Assembly: GCF_024166365.1 (NCBI RefSeq)
Contig: NC_064824.1
Span: 130,005,108-130,069,107, forward strand
Length of the DNA stretch: 64,000 bases
Direction: 5' to 3'
Origin: Elephas maximus indicus
Taxonomy: Eukaryota; Chordata; Mammalia; Proboscidea; Elephantidae
Shown here: piece after piece, positions 35,686 through 45,636 of the stretch
Layout: each line of letters starts with the position of its first letter
How positions within the stretch are numbered: the stretch's first letter is position 1
Translations under genes and position numbers: made by a program
Notes under the pieces: generated by a model
What the model was told of the DNA's origin: nothing
The model's database searches: none
What the model saw: the letters and a program-made list of their open reading frames with translations, nothing else

Positions 35686-35875
35686 CAGTGAAACCTGTGA
35701 CAGCCAGAACTTGGTGGGACTGCCTTGTTTTTCCAGGTCTCACAAGTTTTCCACCTTTGACAGGGTACAGTCTTTTTTGTCCTATGGCTCTTTATTAGTT
35801 GAAAATATTTGATTTTTCCTTCTCTGGTAGGTTTCTACCTTACACAGGTTCCAGCTTTCACAGGGTTAACGGCAA
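35686..35875 (+). mobile_element. Tigger-like MITE, copy 1
   Basis: Left end 'cagtgaaacctgtgacagcc' and right end 'caggttccagctttcacagg' are inverted repeats of about 30 bases; TA dinucleotides flank it. A second full-length copy in the other orientation is at 60658-60829 with matching interior ('actgccttgtt..ccaggtct'). Confidence 0.72.
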
Positions 35876-35883
35876 TATATTTT

Positions 35884-36090
35884 TGTTATTGTTGCGTGCT
35901 ATCAAGTCGAATCCGATCCATAGTGACCTTACAGGACAGAGTAGAACTGTCACGTAGGGTTTCCAAGGCTGTAATCTTTACAGAAGCAGGCTGCCACATC
36001 TTTCTCCAGTGAAACAGCTGGTGGATTTGAATCACCTACCTTTCAGTTAACAGCAAAGCACTTAACCGCTGTGCTACCAGGGCTCCTTAT
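35884..36090 (-). mobile_element. AfroSINE, long form
   Basis: 'gttgcgtgctatcaagtcga' tail, 'gaagcaggctgccacatctt' middle and 'tgtgctaccagggctcc' head. Confidence 0.9.
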
Positions 36091-36798
36091 GACAAGGTCA
36101 TAAGTGCTCTGGAAAAAAAAAAGTAGAGGAGGATCAGGAGAGAGAGAGCTGGGAGTATGAGGGAGCCGGTTGCCATATTAAATAGGGTGGCCAGGATAGG
36201 TTTGTTGAGAAATGAGATGGACAGAAGGGAGGAATTAGCCAAGCGAACAGCTAGTTTGAAGCACAGAAACTAGTAGAGCAAAAGCCACAGGCAGGAGTGT
36301 GTCTGGCATGTTCCCCATACAGCAAGACAGCGTGTGGAGCAGAATGAGTGAGGAAGAGGGGCCTTGTAAGAGAGGAGGACAGGGAGGTACCAGGACACTG
36401 TAGGCCATTAAAGGCCTGGTTGTTGTTCTTGTCAGGGGCTGTCGATTTTGACCCGTAGCAACCCATGTGACAGATAGACTGCCCCACAGGGTTTTCTTGG
36501 CTAGAGTCTTTACAGAAGTGGAGGCATCAGGTCTTTCTGCCATGGTGCCATTGTGTGGGTTCAAACCGCCAACTTTTCAGTTAGCAGCTTAACAGTTGCA
36601 TGGCCAGGGTACCTTAAAGGCCTTGTGTGTCTTTGATTTTACTCTGAGTGGCCCAGGGACCCATTGTAGGATTTTGAGTAGCTGTGTAACATGATCCCAC
36701 TTAATTGAACAGGGCCCCCCTCTTACTGGGTTGAGAATGGACAGTACAGAGGTAAGTGTGGAAGCAGTGAGATCTAGTTCATATTTTTTAAAGTCATA
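36091..36798 (-). repeat. L2 LINE, second part
   Basis: 'ggacagaagggaggaattag', 'aaagccacaggcaggagtgt' and 'agtagctgtgtaacatgatc' resemble the upstream L2 3' region in reverse. A SINE sits at 36420-36613. Confidence 0.55.
36420..36613 (-). mobile_element. AfroSINE, old long form
   Basis: 'tgttcttgtcaggggctgtc', 'ggttttcttggctagagtct' and 'tggtgccattgtgtgggttc'; diverged. Confidence 0.83.
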
Positions 36799-36958
36799 CC
36801 GAAAACCCACTGCTGTCGAGTCGATTCCGACTCATAGCGACCCTATAGGGCCGAGTAGAACTGCCCTATAGAGTTTCCAAGGGGTGCCTGGCGGATTTGA
36901 ACTGCCGACCTCTTGGTTAGCAGCTGTAGCACTTAACCACTACGCCACCACGGTTTCC
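36799..36958 (-). mobile_element. AfroSINE with target duplication
   Basis: Near-consensus ('tgtcgagtcgattccgactc' ... 'ctacgccaccacggtttcc'), flanked by 'taaagtcata' and 'taaagtcaca'. Confidence 0.95.
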
Positions 36959-37090
36959 TAAAGTCACATCAGAAAGTATTAAAAACCCTTCTTGGTTTAC
37001 ACTGTTTTAAGCAAGACTTAGGAAACAGGAAAACAACACAAAACAACAAACCACCTTCCGTTCAATCACCCTCTTGCACTCTATCTGTTT

Positions 37091-37600
37091 GTCTTAGTCA
37101 TCTAGCGCTGTCATAACAGAAATACCCCAAGTGGATGACTTTAACAAAGACTAATTTATTTCCTCACAGTAAAGTAGGCTAAAAGTCCAAATCCAAGGCG
37201 TTGGCCCCAGGGGAAGGCTTTCTTTCTCTGTCGACTCTGGAGGAATGTCCTTGTCCTCAATCTTTCCATGGTCGAGGGGCTTCTCAGGCACAGGGACCCT
37301 GGGTCCAAAGGCCACGCTCTGCTTCTGGTGCTGCTTTCTTAGTGGTATGAGGTCCCCAAATTTTTGCTTGCTTCCCTTTCCTTTTATCTCTTGTAAGAGA
37401 AAAGGTGGTGCAGGCCACACCCTAGGGAAACTCCCTTTACGTTGGTTCAGGGATGTGACCTGGAAAGGGTGTTACAATCCTCTTTAACATAAAATTACAA
37501 TCACAAAATGGAGGACAACCGCAGAATACTGGGAGTCATGGCCTAACCTATTTGACACACATTTTGGTGGGGGAGGGGGGACACAATCCAAGCCATGACA
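37091..37600 (-). mobile_element. MaLR-like solo LTR, subfamily B
   Basis: 'tgtcttagtcatctagcgct', 'agtaggctaaaagtccaaat' and 'gacacaatccaagccatgac'. Shares 'ccccaggggaaggctttct' with the copy at 61248. Confidence 0.85.
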
Positions 37601-37699
37601 CCATTGCACAGGAAACGTCATTACCCTCCCCATACGGGCTACAACGTTCCTAGCATGCTGCTTCTTCCACTTTGGAAGAGGATTAAAACAGTATGAGCT

Positions 37700-37925
37700 G
37701 GGCTTGTATGTTGCTATGATGCTGGATAGGCTTCAGCAGGGCTTCCAGACTAAGACAGACTGGGAAAAAAGGCCTGGCTATCTACTTCTGAAAAATTAGC
37801 CAGTGAAAACCTGATGGATCCCAACAGTCTGATCCACAACTGGTCATGGGGATGGCATGGGGCCAGGCAATGTTTTGTTCCTTTGTGTACGGGGCTGCCA
37901 TGAGTCAGCAGTCAACTTGATGGTA
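37700..37925 (+). mobile_element. Chimeric RTE-derived SINE, head missing
   Basis: 'gttgctatgatgctggatag', 'cttccagactaagacagact', 'ctgatccacaactggtcatg' and the tail 'ggctgccatgagtcagcagt'. Same 5'-RTE plus 3'-RTE body as the element at 47588, without the tRNA-like head. Confidence 0.78.
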
Positions 37926-39714
37926 GCTGACAACAGCAACAAGCTAACTTAGTAGTTCCCTTCGAGGCACTGCAGTTATATCACAGAAGACAAGTCTTCG
38001 AGTCAAGGGGCATTGAGACAAATGCCAAGTTGGAAAGTTCCAGAAGTGATTCTGGAATGCCTGGTGACAAAAAGCAAAGAACGGAGTCAAGAAAAGGAAT
38101 CAACGCTGGCTCCATCCCAATATATCCCATAGAGGTAAGAGATGCTCGGAGCTGATATTCTTTAAGAAGATGTGAAATACCACACCTTGCCTTACTCTGT
38201 TGTGGTCTTGAACTGGCACGATGCAGCTAAGACTTGTGTCAGTTCTATTTTTTTTTTCTTTTCCAAAGTCTAATAAAAGACAGCAATTATTGATGTGACG
38301 GGGGAATCAAAAATCAAGACCTAAGATCTACCGCCAGTAATAAATTTGAACTTGAAACTTCTGAAGAATTGTCTTCATAGTCTATGTAAACATAGGTAAG
38401 TTTTAAGCAGTTATTTCTCTCTCTCTCTTAATTATGTCACATGACTGAGAATGGAAGAGTGCAGCTATTAGAAGAAATCCTCAGAGAGCTCACTGCCCTA
38501 GAAAGAGAGGCCTCTAGGCCTCTGCTGAACCAAGTAAAGCCATCAGAAGGTCTAAATGGGACTGCAGGGAAATATCTAATCATGAGGGACTAGATGGAAT
38601 GTTGGTTGGTCACTTAAGCTGTGTGATGGCAAATAGGTTGCCGACATCATTGCCAATTGAGATCATTTGGGAATAACTTCTGGAGGACTCTGAGACCACG
38701 TCCGGCGTTGGCTGGAAATGGTACAGTGCTGCTGACTAATGCCTGCGATGGGCTAAGGAGGCAGGAATGCATACACACACTCTTTCTTCACGTCTGTCTA
38801 CATGCAAACCATGTAGAAAGATGAGATGCTATTCCGCCATTCTGCTTTTTAAGAGGGCTGAAGAAAACATTATACAAACTTCTTCCAGACATGCAAAAAT
38901 TGTAACTTAGAATAAATCCTCCCTGTGTTATCTCAGGTCTTTATGCTTGAGTGTAAGGTTATTTTCTTCCGGCCTGACCTGGGTAGGGAAGGGAGGAGGC
39001 CGGTGTCTGAGGAATCCGCTGTGGTGTCCTCACTACCATTTCCTCCTGAAGGTCTAGACTTTGGACTCTCCCTTTCTTCTAGCTTTTCCCTTCTTTGAAT
39101 CCAGGGCCTCTCTCCCTTGTGTCCTCCCTGGCTTTGTCACCCTCCAGGCAAACTGGGGACTTCAGATGGAGGCAGAGAGAGAGAGCCTCAGGAAAATGAG
39201 GGGTTATGGTGAAGCCGGGTTCTTCTGGTTTCGCCACCAGGGCCCCTAAGACATTTACTGTACCGTTTGAAGCCTCATTTTCCTCATCTGTAAAATGAGT
39301 GGAATGTTAACCTAGGCACATAGACCCAAGGATTCCATTTTGCGTGTTTGGTGCACAGCTCAGGGAAGGGGGTTCTGTATCTTCCATCAGATTCTCAAAA
39401 GGGGTTGTAATCGGCCTAGAAGATTTCTAACATTCTTCCAATTTCAAAGTTTGTATATGGCGATCCCTTTTTACATAGTCAATAATTGGGTATCATGCTC
39501 ACAGCTGGAAAATGAGGCAAAGCATTCTTTAAATGGCAGTTTCCAGTTCCTACAAAGAATGGACCCATTAGTTGGGTTTGTAGATGATGACTTAAGTAGA
39601 CTAAAAATGTAACCTGCATAAGAACAAGGAAGCCAGAGTTACTTAAAATTACCCTGAAGGCTTGTAAGTAGTAAAAGACAAGACACTGTTCTAGAGAATT
39701 TCCTTGGCTTTTTT
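37926..39714. other. Longest repeat-poor stretch of the intergenic part
   Basis: Apart from a MIR-like piece near 39240-39310 ('cctcattttcctcatctgta') I name nothing in about 1.8 kb. No splice-bounded frame resembles a known exon. Confidence 0.5.
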
Positions 39715-40575
39715 GTTTTTATTGAGGTGAAAGTCACATAATGTAGAATTAACCATGTAATACATTCACAATGCTATGATCACCACCTCCATCTAGTTCC
39801 AAAACATCTTCATCAACTGAAAATAAAATCCTGCAGCCATTAAACAATTAATCCTCATTTCCTCATGCCCCCAGTCCCTGGCAGCCACTAATCTGCTTTG
39901 TGTTCCTGTGTATTTACTTATTCTGGATATTTCATGTAAATGTGAACTTTTGTGTCTGGCTTCTTTCATTTAGCCCAATGTCTTCAACGCTCATCCATGT
40001 TGCAGGATATATCAGCGCTTCATTCATTTTTATGGCCCAATAACATCCCGTTGTATGTATACACCAAATTTTGTTTATCCGTTGACGGACATTTGACTTG
40101 TTTCCACCTTTTGGCTATTGAGAATAGTGCTAGAGTGAACATTGGTATACTTGTTACCTATTTGAGTCCCTGTTTTCAATTTTCTCGGGTATATATCCAG
40201 GAATATATACCCAATATACACTTTTTTTTTTAATATCTGTTTTTTATACATCTAGGAGTGGAATTGCTGAGTCATATGGTAATTCTTTCATTTTGTGTAT
40301 TTTGGGCATGTTATCAGGGGATTACAGTCCCTGGAGAAGGACATCATGATTGGTAAAGTAGAGTGTCATCGAAAAAGAGGAAGACCTTCAATGAGATGGG
40401 TTGACAGTGGTTGCAACAGTGGGCTCATTGCATAACGATTGTGAGCATGGCGCAGGACTGGGCAGTGTTTCGTTCTGTTGTGCATAGTGTCGCTATGAGT
40501 TGGAACCGACTCAACAGCACCGAGCAACAACAACAACAACATGGTAATTCTGTGTTTAACTTTTGGAGGCACTGT
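39715..40575 (-). mobile_element. Old L1, ORF2 end and 3' UTR
   Basis: 'tttcatttagcccaatgtct', 'acaccaaattttgtttatcc' and 'ttccaccttttggctattga' are hallmark L1M sequences in reverse. An RTE tail (40287-40540) splits it. Confidence 0.85.
40287..40540 (+). mobile_element. RTE LINE 3' end with perfect 11-bp target duplication
   Basis: 254 bases of RTE 3' end finishing in CAACAACAACAAC, flanked by ATGGTAATTCT at 40276-40286 and 40541-40551. Inserted in the L1. Confidence 0.95.
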
Positions 40576-40715
40576 CTTCTAATGACAGTAAATCAGAAAT
40601 GACTCTTATTCGAGACCATCAAGATGCTCCCTGCTGTACCCTGTGAACAGCAGCAGCAGGCCTTACTCTGGCCATGGTCCAAGTCCACCTGGCTGCAATC
40701 ATGGCTGTAGAATAT

Positions 40716-40745
40716 TGTTTAATGGTTAACTGTTTAATGGTTAAC
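40716..40745 (+). repeat. 15-bp tandem duplication
   Basis: TGTTTAATGGTTAAC occurs twice without mismatch in otherwise unique sequence. Confidence 0.9.
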
Positions 40746-40952
40746 TGCAGTAAAAAAGAGTTCGCCACACTCACCAAATGTAGTTGTTGTCCACTAGGTG
40801 AAGTACGTTGGCTATGTGTGTACAAGCACAGACGTTCTAGAAAGGTACAAAAGTGACACCACCATTGGGAGAGGGGACGTGGATGGGGGAGTCTGTGCCA
40901 TGAACAAGGAGAATTTTGGCTTTACCAACATTGTCTGACTTTTTTTTTTAAT

Positions 40953-40986
40953 AAAAAACCAAACTCATTGCTGTCGAGTTGATTCC
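40953..40986 (-). mobile_element. Tail-only AfroSINE fragment
   Basis: 'aaaaaaccaaactcattgct' then 'gtcgagttgattcc', stopping inside the RTE-like tail. No clear target duplication. Confidence 0.75.
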
Positions 40987-41152
40987 ATATTTATATATTA
41001 CTTAGGATATTAAGAAACAAAATGTAACCAAAAAATGGGTGTACAGGAAACCAGTACACACATACACATTTGTTTGCTTACTTTGGCTGAATTGTAGAGG
41101 AGGTGGTTGATGGGAAAAGAGAGGGATATAATAATAGTAGCTAATACTTATG

Positions 41153-41352
41153 GAAGGAGCTTTGGTGGTGCAATGGTTAAGCACTCGACTGCTAACTGCA
41201 AGATGGGCAGCTTGAACCCACCAGCTGCTCCTCAGGAGAAAAAACCTGGTCATCTACTCCTGTAAAGGTCAGAGCCAAGAAAACCCTATGGGGCAGTTCT
41301 ACTCTGTCACATGAGGTCGCTGTGATTCGGAACTGACCTGGTGATACCCAAC
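41153..41352 (+). mobile_element. AfroSINE, long form
   Basis: 'ggtggtgcaatggttaagca', 'ggagaaaaaacctggtcatc' and 'gaggtcgctgtgattcggaa'; flanked by 'aatacttat' on both sides. Confidence 0.92.
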
Positions 41353-41355
41353 GAC

Positions 41356-41760
41356 AATACTTATAGAGTGCTTACTATCTGCCAGACACTGTTTTAAGTG
41401 TTTTTTTATATCCTTATTTTTTTTATAACAAACTTGGAAACCCTGGTGGCGTAGTGGTTAAGCGCAACAGCTGCTAACCAAAAGGTCAGCAGTTCGAATC
41501 CATCAGGCGCTACCTGGAAACCCTATGGGGCAGTTCTACTCTGTCCTATAAGGTTGCTATGAGTTGGACTTGACTCGATGGCAATGGGTTTTTGGTTTTT
41601 ATAACAAACTTATGAGGTAGACAATATTATCATCTCCAGTTTACAGGTGAGGAAACTGAGGCACAGAAAGGTTAAGCTGCCTGTTCAAGCAAGCAGGGGA
41701 GAGGCAGGGTTAGAACCCAGATGGCCTGACTCAGAAGCTGTGTTCAGGACTAGCATGCTG
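41356..41760 (-). repeat. MIR SINE split by AfroSINE
   Basis: 'tgcttactatctgccagaca' before and 'ggtgaggaaactgaggcaca' after the SINE at 41436 are one reversed MIR. Confidence 0.85.
41436..41597 (+). mobile_element. AfroSINE with long target duplication
   Basis: Near-consensus copy in a MIR; 'tttttataacaaactt' occurs at both sides (about 16 bases, partly T-run). Confidence 0.95.
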
Positions 41761-42849
41761 CATGGTCCTTAATGTAGGGCACACACAGAAGATACAAGTC
41801 TGATTCAACCTGACACCACCTCCCATACATGCACAGACATACACACTCCCTCTCTCCAAATAAAATAACAATAAACGACCATGTAGTTTCTATCCTTTCC
41901 ATGTTCAGATGTGTTTGGGGCATTTCACCTGTAGAATCTGTTGATCTGGACATTGTCAGAGATTTACCTGGGAAGAACAAAACTATCCTGGACCAAGGAG
42001 AATATAGTTGTCTGTGCACATCACTGCCTTCCTTTGGAACTATTTAGACCCCAAGTGATTTCAACCAATCAAAGCACAGCAACACATGAGTCAAAGGGCA
42101 GAAGAGCACACAAATTCACTTACAGCAGCTTCTAGAAAATTGCAGCTAAGCTCCAGTTGTGGTTGACTTGGTACCTTAAAAGCAATACACACCTAGTCAA
42201 TAAAAGGGGATTAATAAGATGGCAGTGGGTTGTGGGTAATACATATACTTAAGATGACAAGAATAATGATAGTAGAGCTTACATGTATGCCCAGTGCTGT
42301 GCTATGTATATTTTCTCATTCAATCCTCACCATCACCTTTTGAATCATTAATAGCCCCAGGTCTGGGATGGTGACTAACAATAAAACAGGAAGGTTATCC
42401 TAATAGTAAAATGGCTATGGCTGGTTCCTGTAAACTTGCTCCAGGGGCTTTCCCCCTCTGAAGCATCTTTACCATATATGCCTCTACGCCCATTCAGCAT
42501 GCACAAATCTGTACAGCAACAATTACCTAGATGAGTACTCGGGACTTCTCACTGTGGGAGCATGGTGCAGTACCTTTTCAGGTAATTTCCCTCATCTGAA
42601 TAACTTCTTGAGTGAAATCAAGTCCTTCAGTGCACAGCCTGAAGCTTGGGATGCAGGGTGGTGTCCTCACACACAAAAACCTCAGGCTAAACAAGGCCAG
42701 GTAGGTCCCAGAGCCCACATTAAGACCAGGAAAGTGTTCTTGCTTTTCCTACTCTCAGGTAGGGTCAGGATTGAGTCACAAGACGATGACCCAACAGAGA
42801 GTTGCAGTGCTGACTGTACACGTTAAATCAGGGTCTCTGATGTTAAACC
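41761..42849. other. Mostly unassigned, with a MIR fragment
   Basis: A reversed MIR piece lies at about 42250-42400 ('cattcaatcctcaccatcac'). The rest is unique. Confidence 0.5.
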
Positions 42850-43205
42850 AAAAAAAAAACCAACCCATTGCCTTCGACTCGATCCTGACTCATGGTGACC
42901 CCATGTGTTACAAAACTGCTCCATAGGGTTTTCTTGGCCCTAAGGTTCATGGAAGCAGATCACCAGGCCCTTCTCCCATGGTGCTGCTGAGTGGGTTCAA
43001 ACTGCCAATCTTTAGGTTAGTAAAAACCAAAAAACCAAACCCGTTGCCATTAAGTTGATTCTGACTCACAGCGACCCTACAGGACAGAGTAGAACTGCCC
43101 AATATGGTTTCCAAGGAGCAGCTGGTGGATTCAAACTGCTGACCTTTTGGTTAGCAGCCAAGCTCTTAAAAAATGTGCCATGTTTTCGCTACCCAGGGAC
43201 CTTGA
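42850..43205 (-). mobile_element. AfroSINE long form, split by a younger AfroSINE
   Basis: 'ccattgccttcgactcgatc' to 'caaactgccaatctttaggt', then after the inner SINE 'gtgcca..cgctacccagggac' completes the head. Confidence 0.82.
43024..43170 (-). mobile_element. AfroSINE nested in an AfroSINE
   Basis: 'aaccaaacccgttgccatta' to 'ttggttagcagccaagctct'; short form, same orientation as its host. Confidence 0.88.
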
Positions 43206-43385
43206 AGTCAAACCACCAGTCTTCAGATCCCAGCTCCATCACTTCCGTTAGACCTTGCCATCATCCACTACTCGGGAGCCTTAGTTTCTTCATCTGTAAA
43301 ATGGGCCTAACAATTAAACTGACCTCTAAAGGCTGCCACGAGGATTAATGGAATAACTCTGTGGAAAGTGCTCTCTGTAGAAAAG
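43205..43385 (+). repeat. MIR SINE
   Basis: 'cagatcccagctccatcact', 'agtttcttcatctgtaaaat' and 'cacgaggattaatggaata' in MIR order. Confidence 0.85.
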
Positions 43386-44044
43386 CTTGGTACTTGATAT
43401 AGGAAATCTTAGTCTTCAGTGTTAGGGCATCAACAGTGGTGTTCTGAGTAATTTCTCCCTTCTCAGGGGATGGGGCACAAGGGAAAATCAGTCACCTGGG
43501 CTCAAGAGAATTTCTCTGTGCTCAGGTCACCCCATGTTGTGTAAGGAGCCACTACCTATCTGCTGACATTCAGTGAGAATTAGAAAAGAAAGGAGAGGAG
43601 TATTTTTCAGAGACCCACTCTGAAAATGCTTCCCACTGGCCCCTTCAAAATGGAGGGCTGTGAGGCAGGGCCCCTTTTCCTTTTCTCTAGGCTCAGCAAG
43701 TCCTGCTGATAACTAGAGCAGGTTTCTTTCCCCTACAGGGGCCCCTTTCTTTCCCCTGAACCAGAAGGGAAGGTCCCCTTTCTCTCTTCAGTAATGCCAA
43801 GAACAACGTTCCATTGACAACGTGAATGGAGTGTTTCTTACCCTGGGACTCTCCTCCCTCTGCAGAGAGGGACTTTTTCTCTCTTCCTTGGCTTCTGAAG
43901 ATTATGATTCAAGTTCTCCACAGGCTGCCAGGGGGCAGCCCAGGAGTCCCGATCCAAACCAGCTAAAGAAGAAGGGAGACTGCTTGGCTGCAGGGTCTCC
44001 ATGCCAAGTCATTTAACCTGTATTTTCTGATAAAATCAAAGTCT
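43386..44044. other. Unassigned sequence with a CTCF-like site
   Basis: Unique DNA. 'ctgccagggggcag' at 43925-43938 is a partly palindromic CTCF-like match with two mismatches to the core. Confidence 0.4.
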
Positions 44045-44162
44045 TTGAATTCCCCCTGCTTCCCCTATCTCTGGGTCTGCCCTGACCACCCAGTGGCTCC
44101 CTCTTCTATTTTGTTCTATCCCCTTACCCTACCTCAGTTTCCATCACTTGGTCCACTTATAA

Positions 44163-44355
44163 CCAAAAAACAAACCCATTGCCAACAAGTCGATTCTGAC
44201 TCGGGGCTACCCCACATCTTACATTGTAGAACTGCTCCATAAGGTTCCTTTAGCTGTAATCTTTATGGAAGCAGATAGCCAGGCCTTTCTTCTGTGGTGC
44301 CATCCTTTTGGTTAATAAAAAATAGCTGAGTACAAACATTTGTGTCACTTAGGGA
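44163..44355 (-). mobile_element. AfroSINE, old long form with target duplication
   Basis: 'ttgccaacaagtcgattctg' to 'tgtcacttagggacc'; 'tccacttata' occurs on both sides. Confidence 0.9.
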
Positions 44356-44480
44356 CCTTGATCCACTTATAGTGACATGTTTATTGTCTGTCCTCTCCTT
44401 ATGAGAACACAAGCTTCAGGAGACTAGGGACTTTGTCTTGCTAATTGCTGACTACCCAGTGACCAGCACAGTGGTTGGCC

Positions 44481-44634
44481 AAAACCAAACCAGTTACAGC
44501 TGAGTTGATTCCGACTCATAGCAACCCTACAAGACAGAGTATAACTGCCCCATAGGGTTTCCAAGGAGTAGCTGGTGGATTCAAACTGTCGATCTTTTGG
44601 TTAGCAGCCATAGCTCTTAACCAGTATGCCTCCA
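44481..44634 (-). mobile_element. AfroSINE, full length
   Basis: 'gctgagttgattccgactca' to 'ttaaccagtatgcctcca'. Confidence 0.93.
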
Positions 44635-44690
44635 GATAGTAGGTATTCAATAAGTACTTATTGAATACATGAATGAAGGCTGAAAGTTAC

Positions 44691-45629
44691 CTCTAGTTTC
44701 CCTCTGAAATCCAGAAAATGCCTTTCTGATAAGCAGATAAAGGAAGTCCAGTTGCAATGGTTCCAAGCTTCCAGAATGGTCTGAGGTCTCATCAGTGCCT
44801 CAACTGGCATGAATTCATGAGGCACCTTCTACACCCAGCACACTGAGGACACAGAAGGCTCTGACCTGGTCCCTGCTCTCCGGGTGCATAGAATTCCACT
44901 GGTGAGGCAAAGCTCACAAATGACAGCGTAAATGAACCAAGGTAGAAGAAACGCAGGCTGTCAGTGGCACGGGCAGCTGGAGAGGGCAGGTCTGAAGCCT
45001 TTCCGATTCTCCTGGCATCAGTCTGGATAAGGTGGCCAGGTGACCACCTGTCAGCTCCACAGCCGTGATGTTGATGGAATCACGTCCTTCCTACAGGTGC
45101 CCACTTAACATACTCGATGACCTGGAAACCACCCGGATGTGTCCAGGAAGCATGCACCAACTGCTTGCTCTCTGTAGTTTTTTTCCCCCTCTGCCTTTTC
45201 TACCTTGCTGCTTCTTGCATTTTCAAAAGCAAGTCAGGAAGCGATGTTAAAAATAATCAATCTACAAAGAAAGGAAGGCGCTATCAAAAGAAGAAAAAGA
45301 AAACGGAGTTGAACATTAATTCGGCAGTGCTTTATGCCCCAGGCCCTCTGACTATTCTTTCTGTGAAATCCCCCGGAGCCTGGGGGAGTTAATGGGGCCA
45401 ACACCACTTTCCTTTTGCATTACTTAAATGGGCCATAAAAATTACCATTGGCTTCTTGGCCAAAGGGTGGAAAAAGTCACGCTACAGGGAAGGAAGAATG
45501 CTAATAAAAGCGGACAACCCATCCTTCCAGTGTGCTGTTGTAAGTAAAAGCTTATTGCTTTCAGGTAACTCCCCTCCAGAATCGAGATCAGCTTGAGGCA
45601 TCAGAAGGGGCCTGAGGCAAAGGAAGATT
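44691..45629. other. Unassigned sequence
   Basis: About 0.9 kb of unique sequence; no gene or repeat named. Confidence 0.5.
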
Positions 45630-45636
45630 TGACAGC

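Larger units (their letters stand above)
44045..44690 (+). repeat. L2 LINE split by two AfroSINEs
   Basis: 'tgccctgaccacccagtggc', 'acaagcttcaggagactagg' and 'gtaggtattcaataagtact' are ordered pieces of one L2 3' end. Confidence 0.7.
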
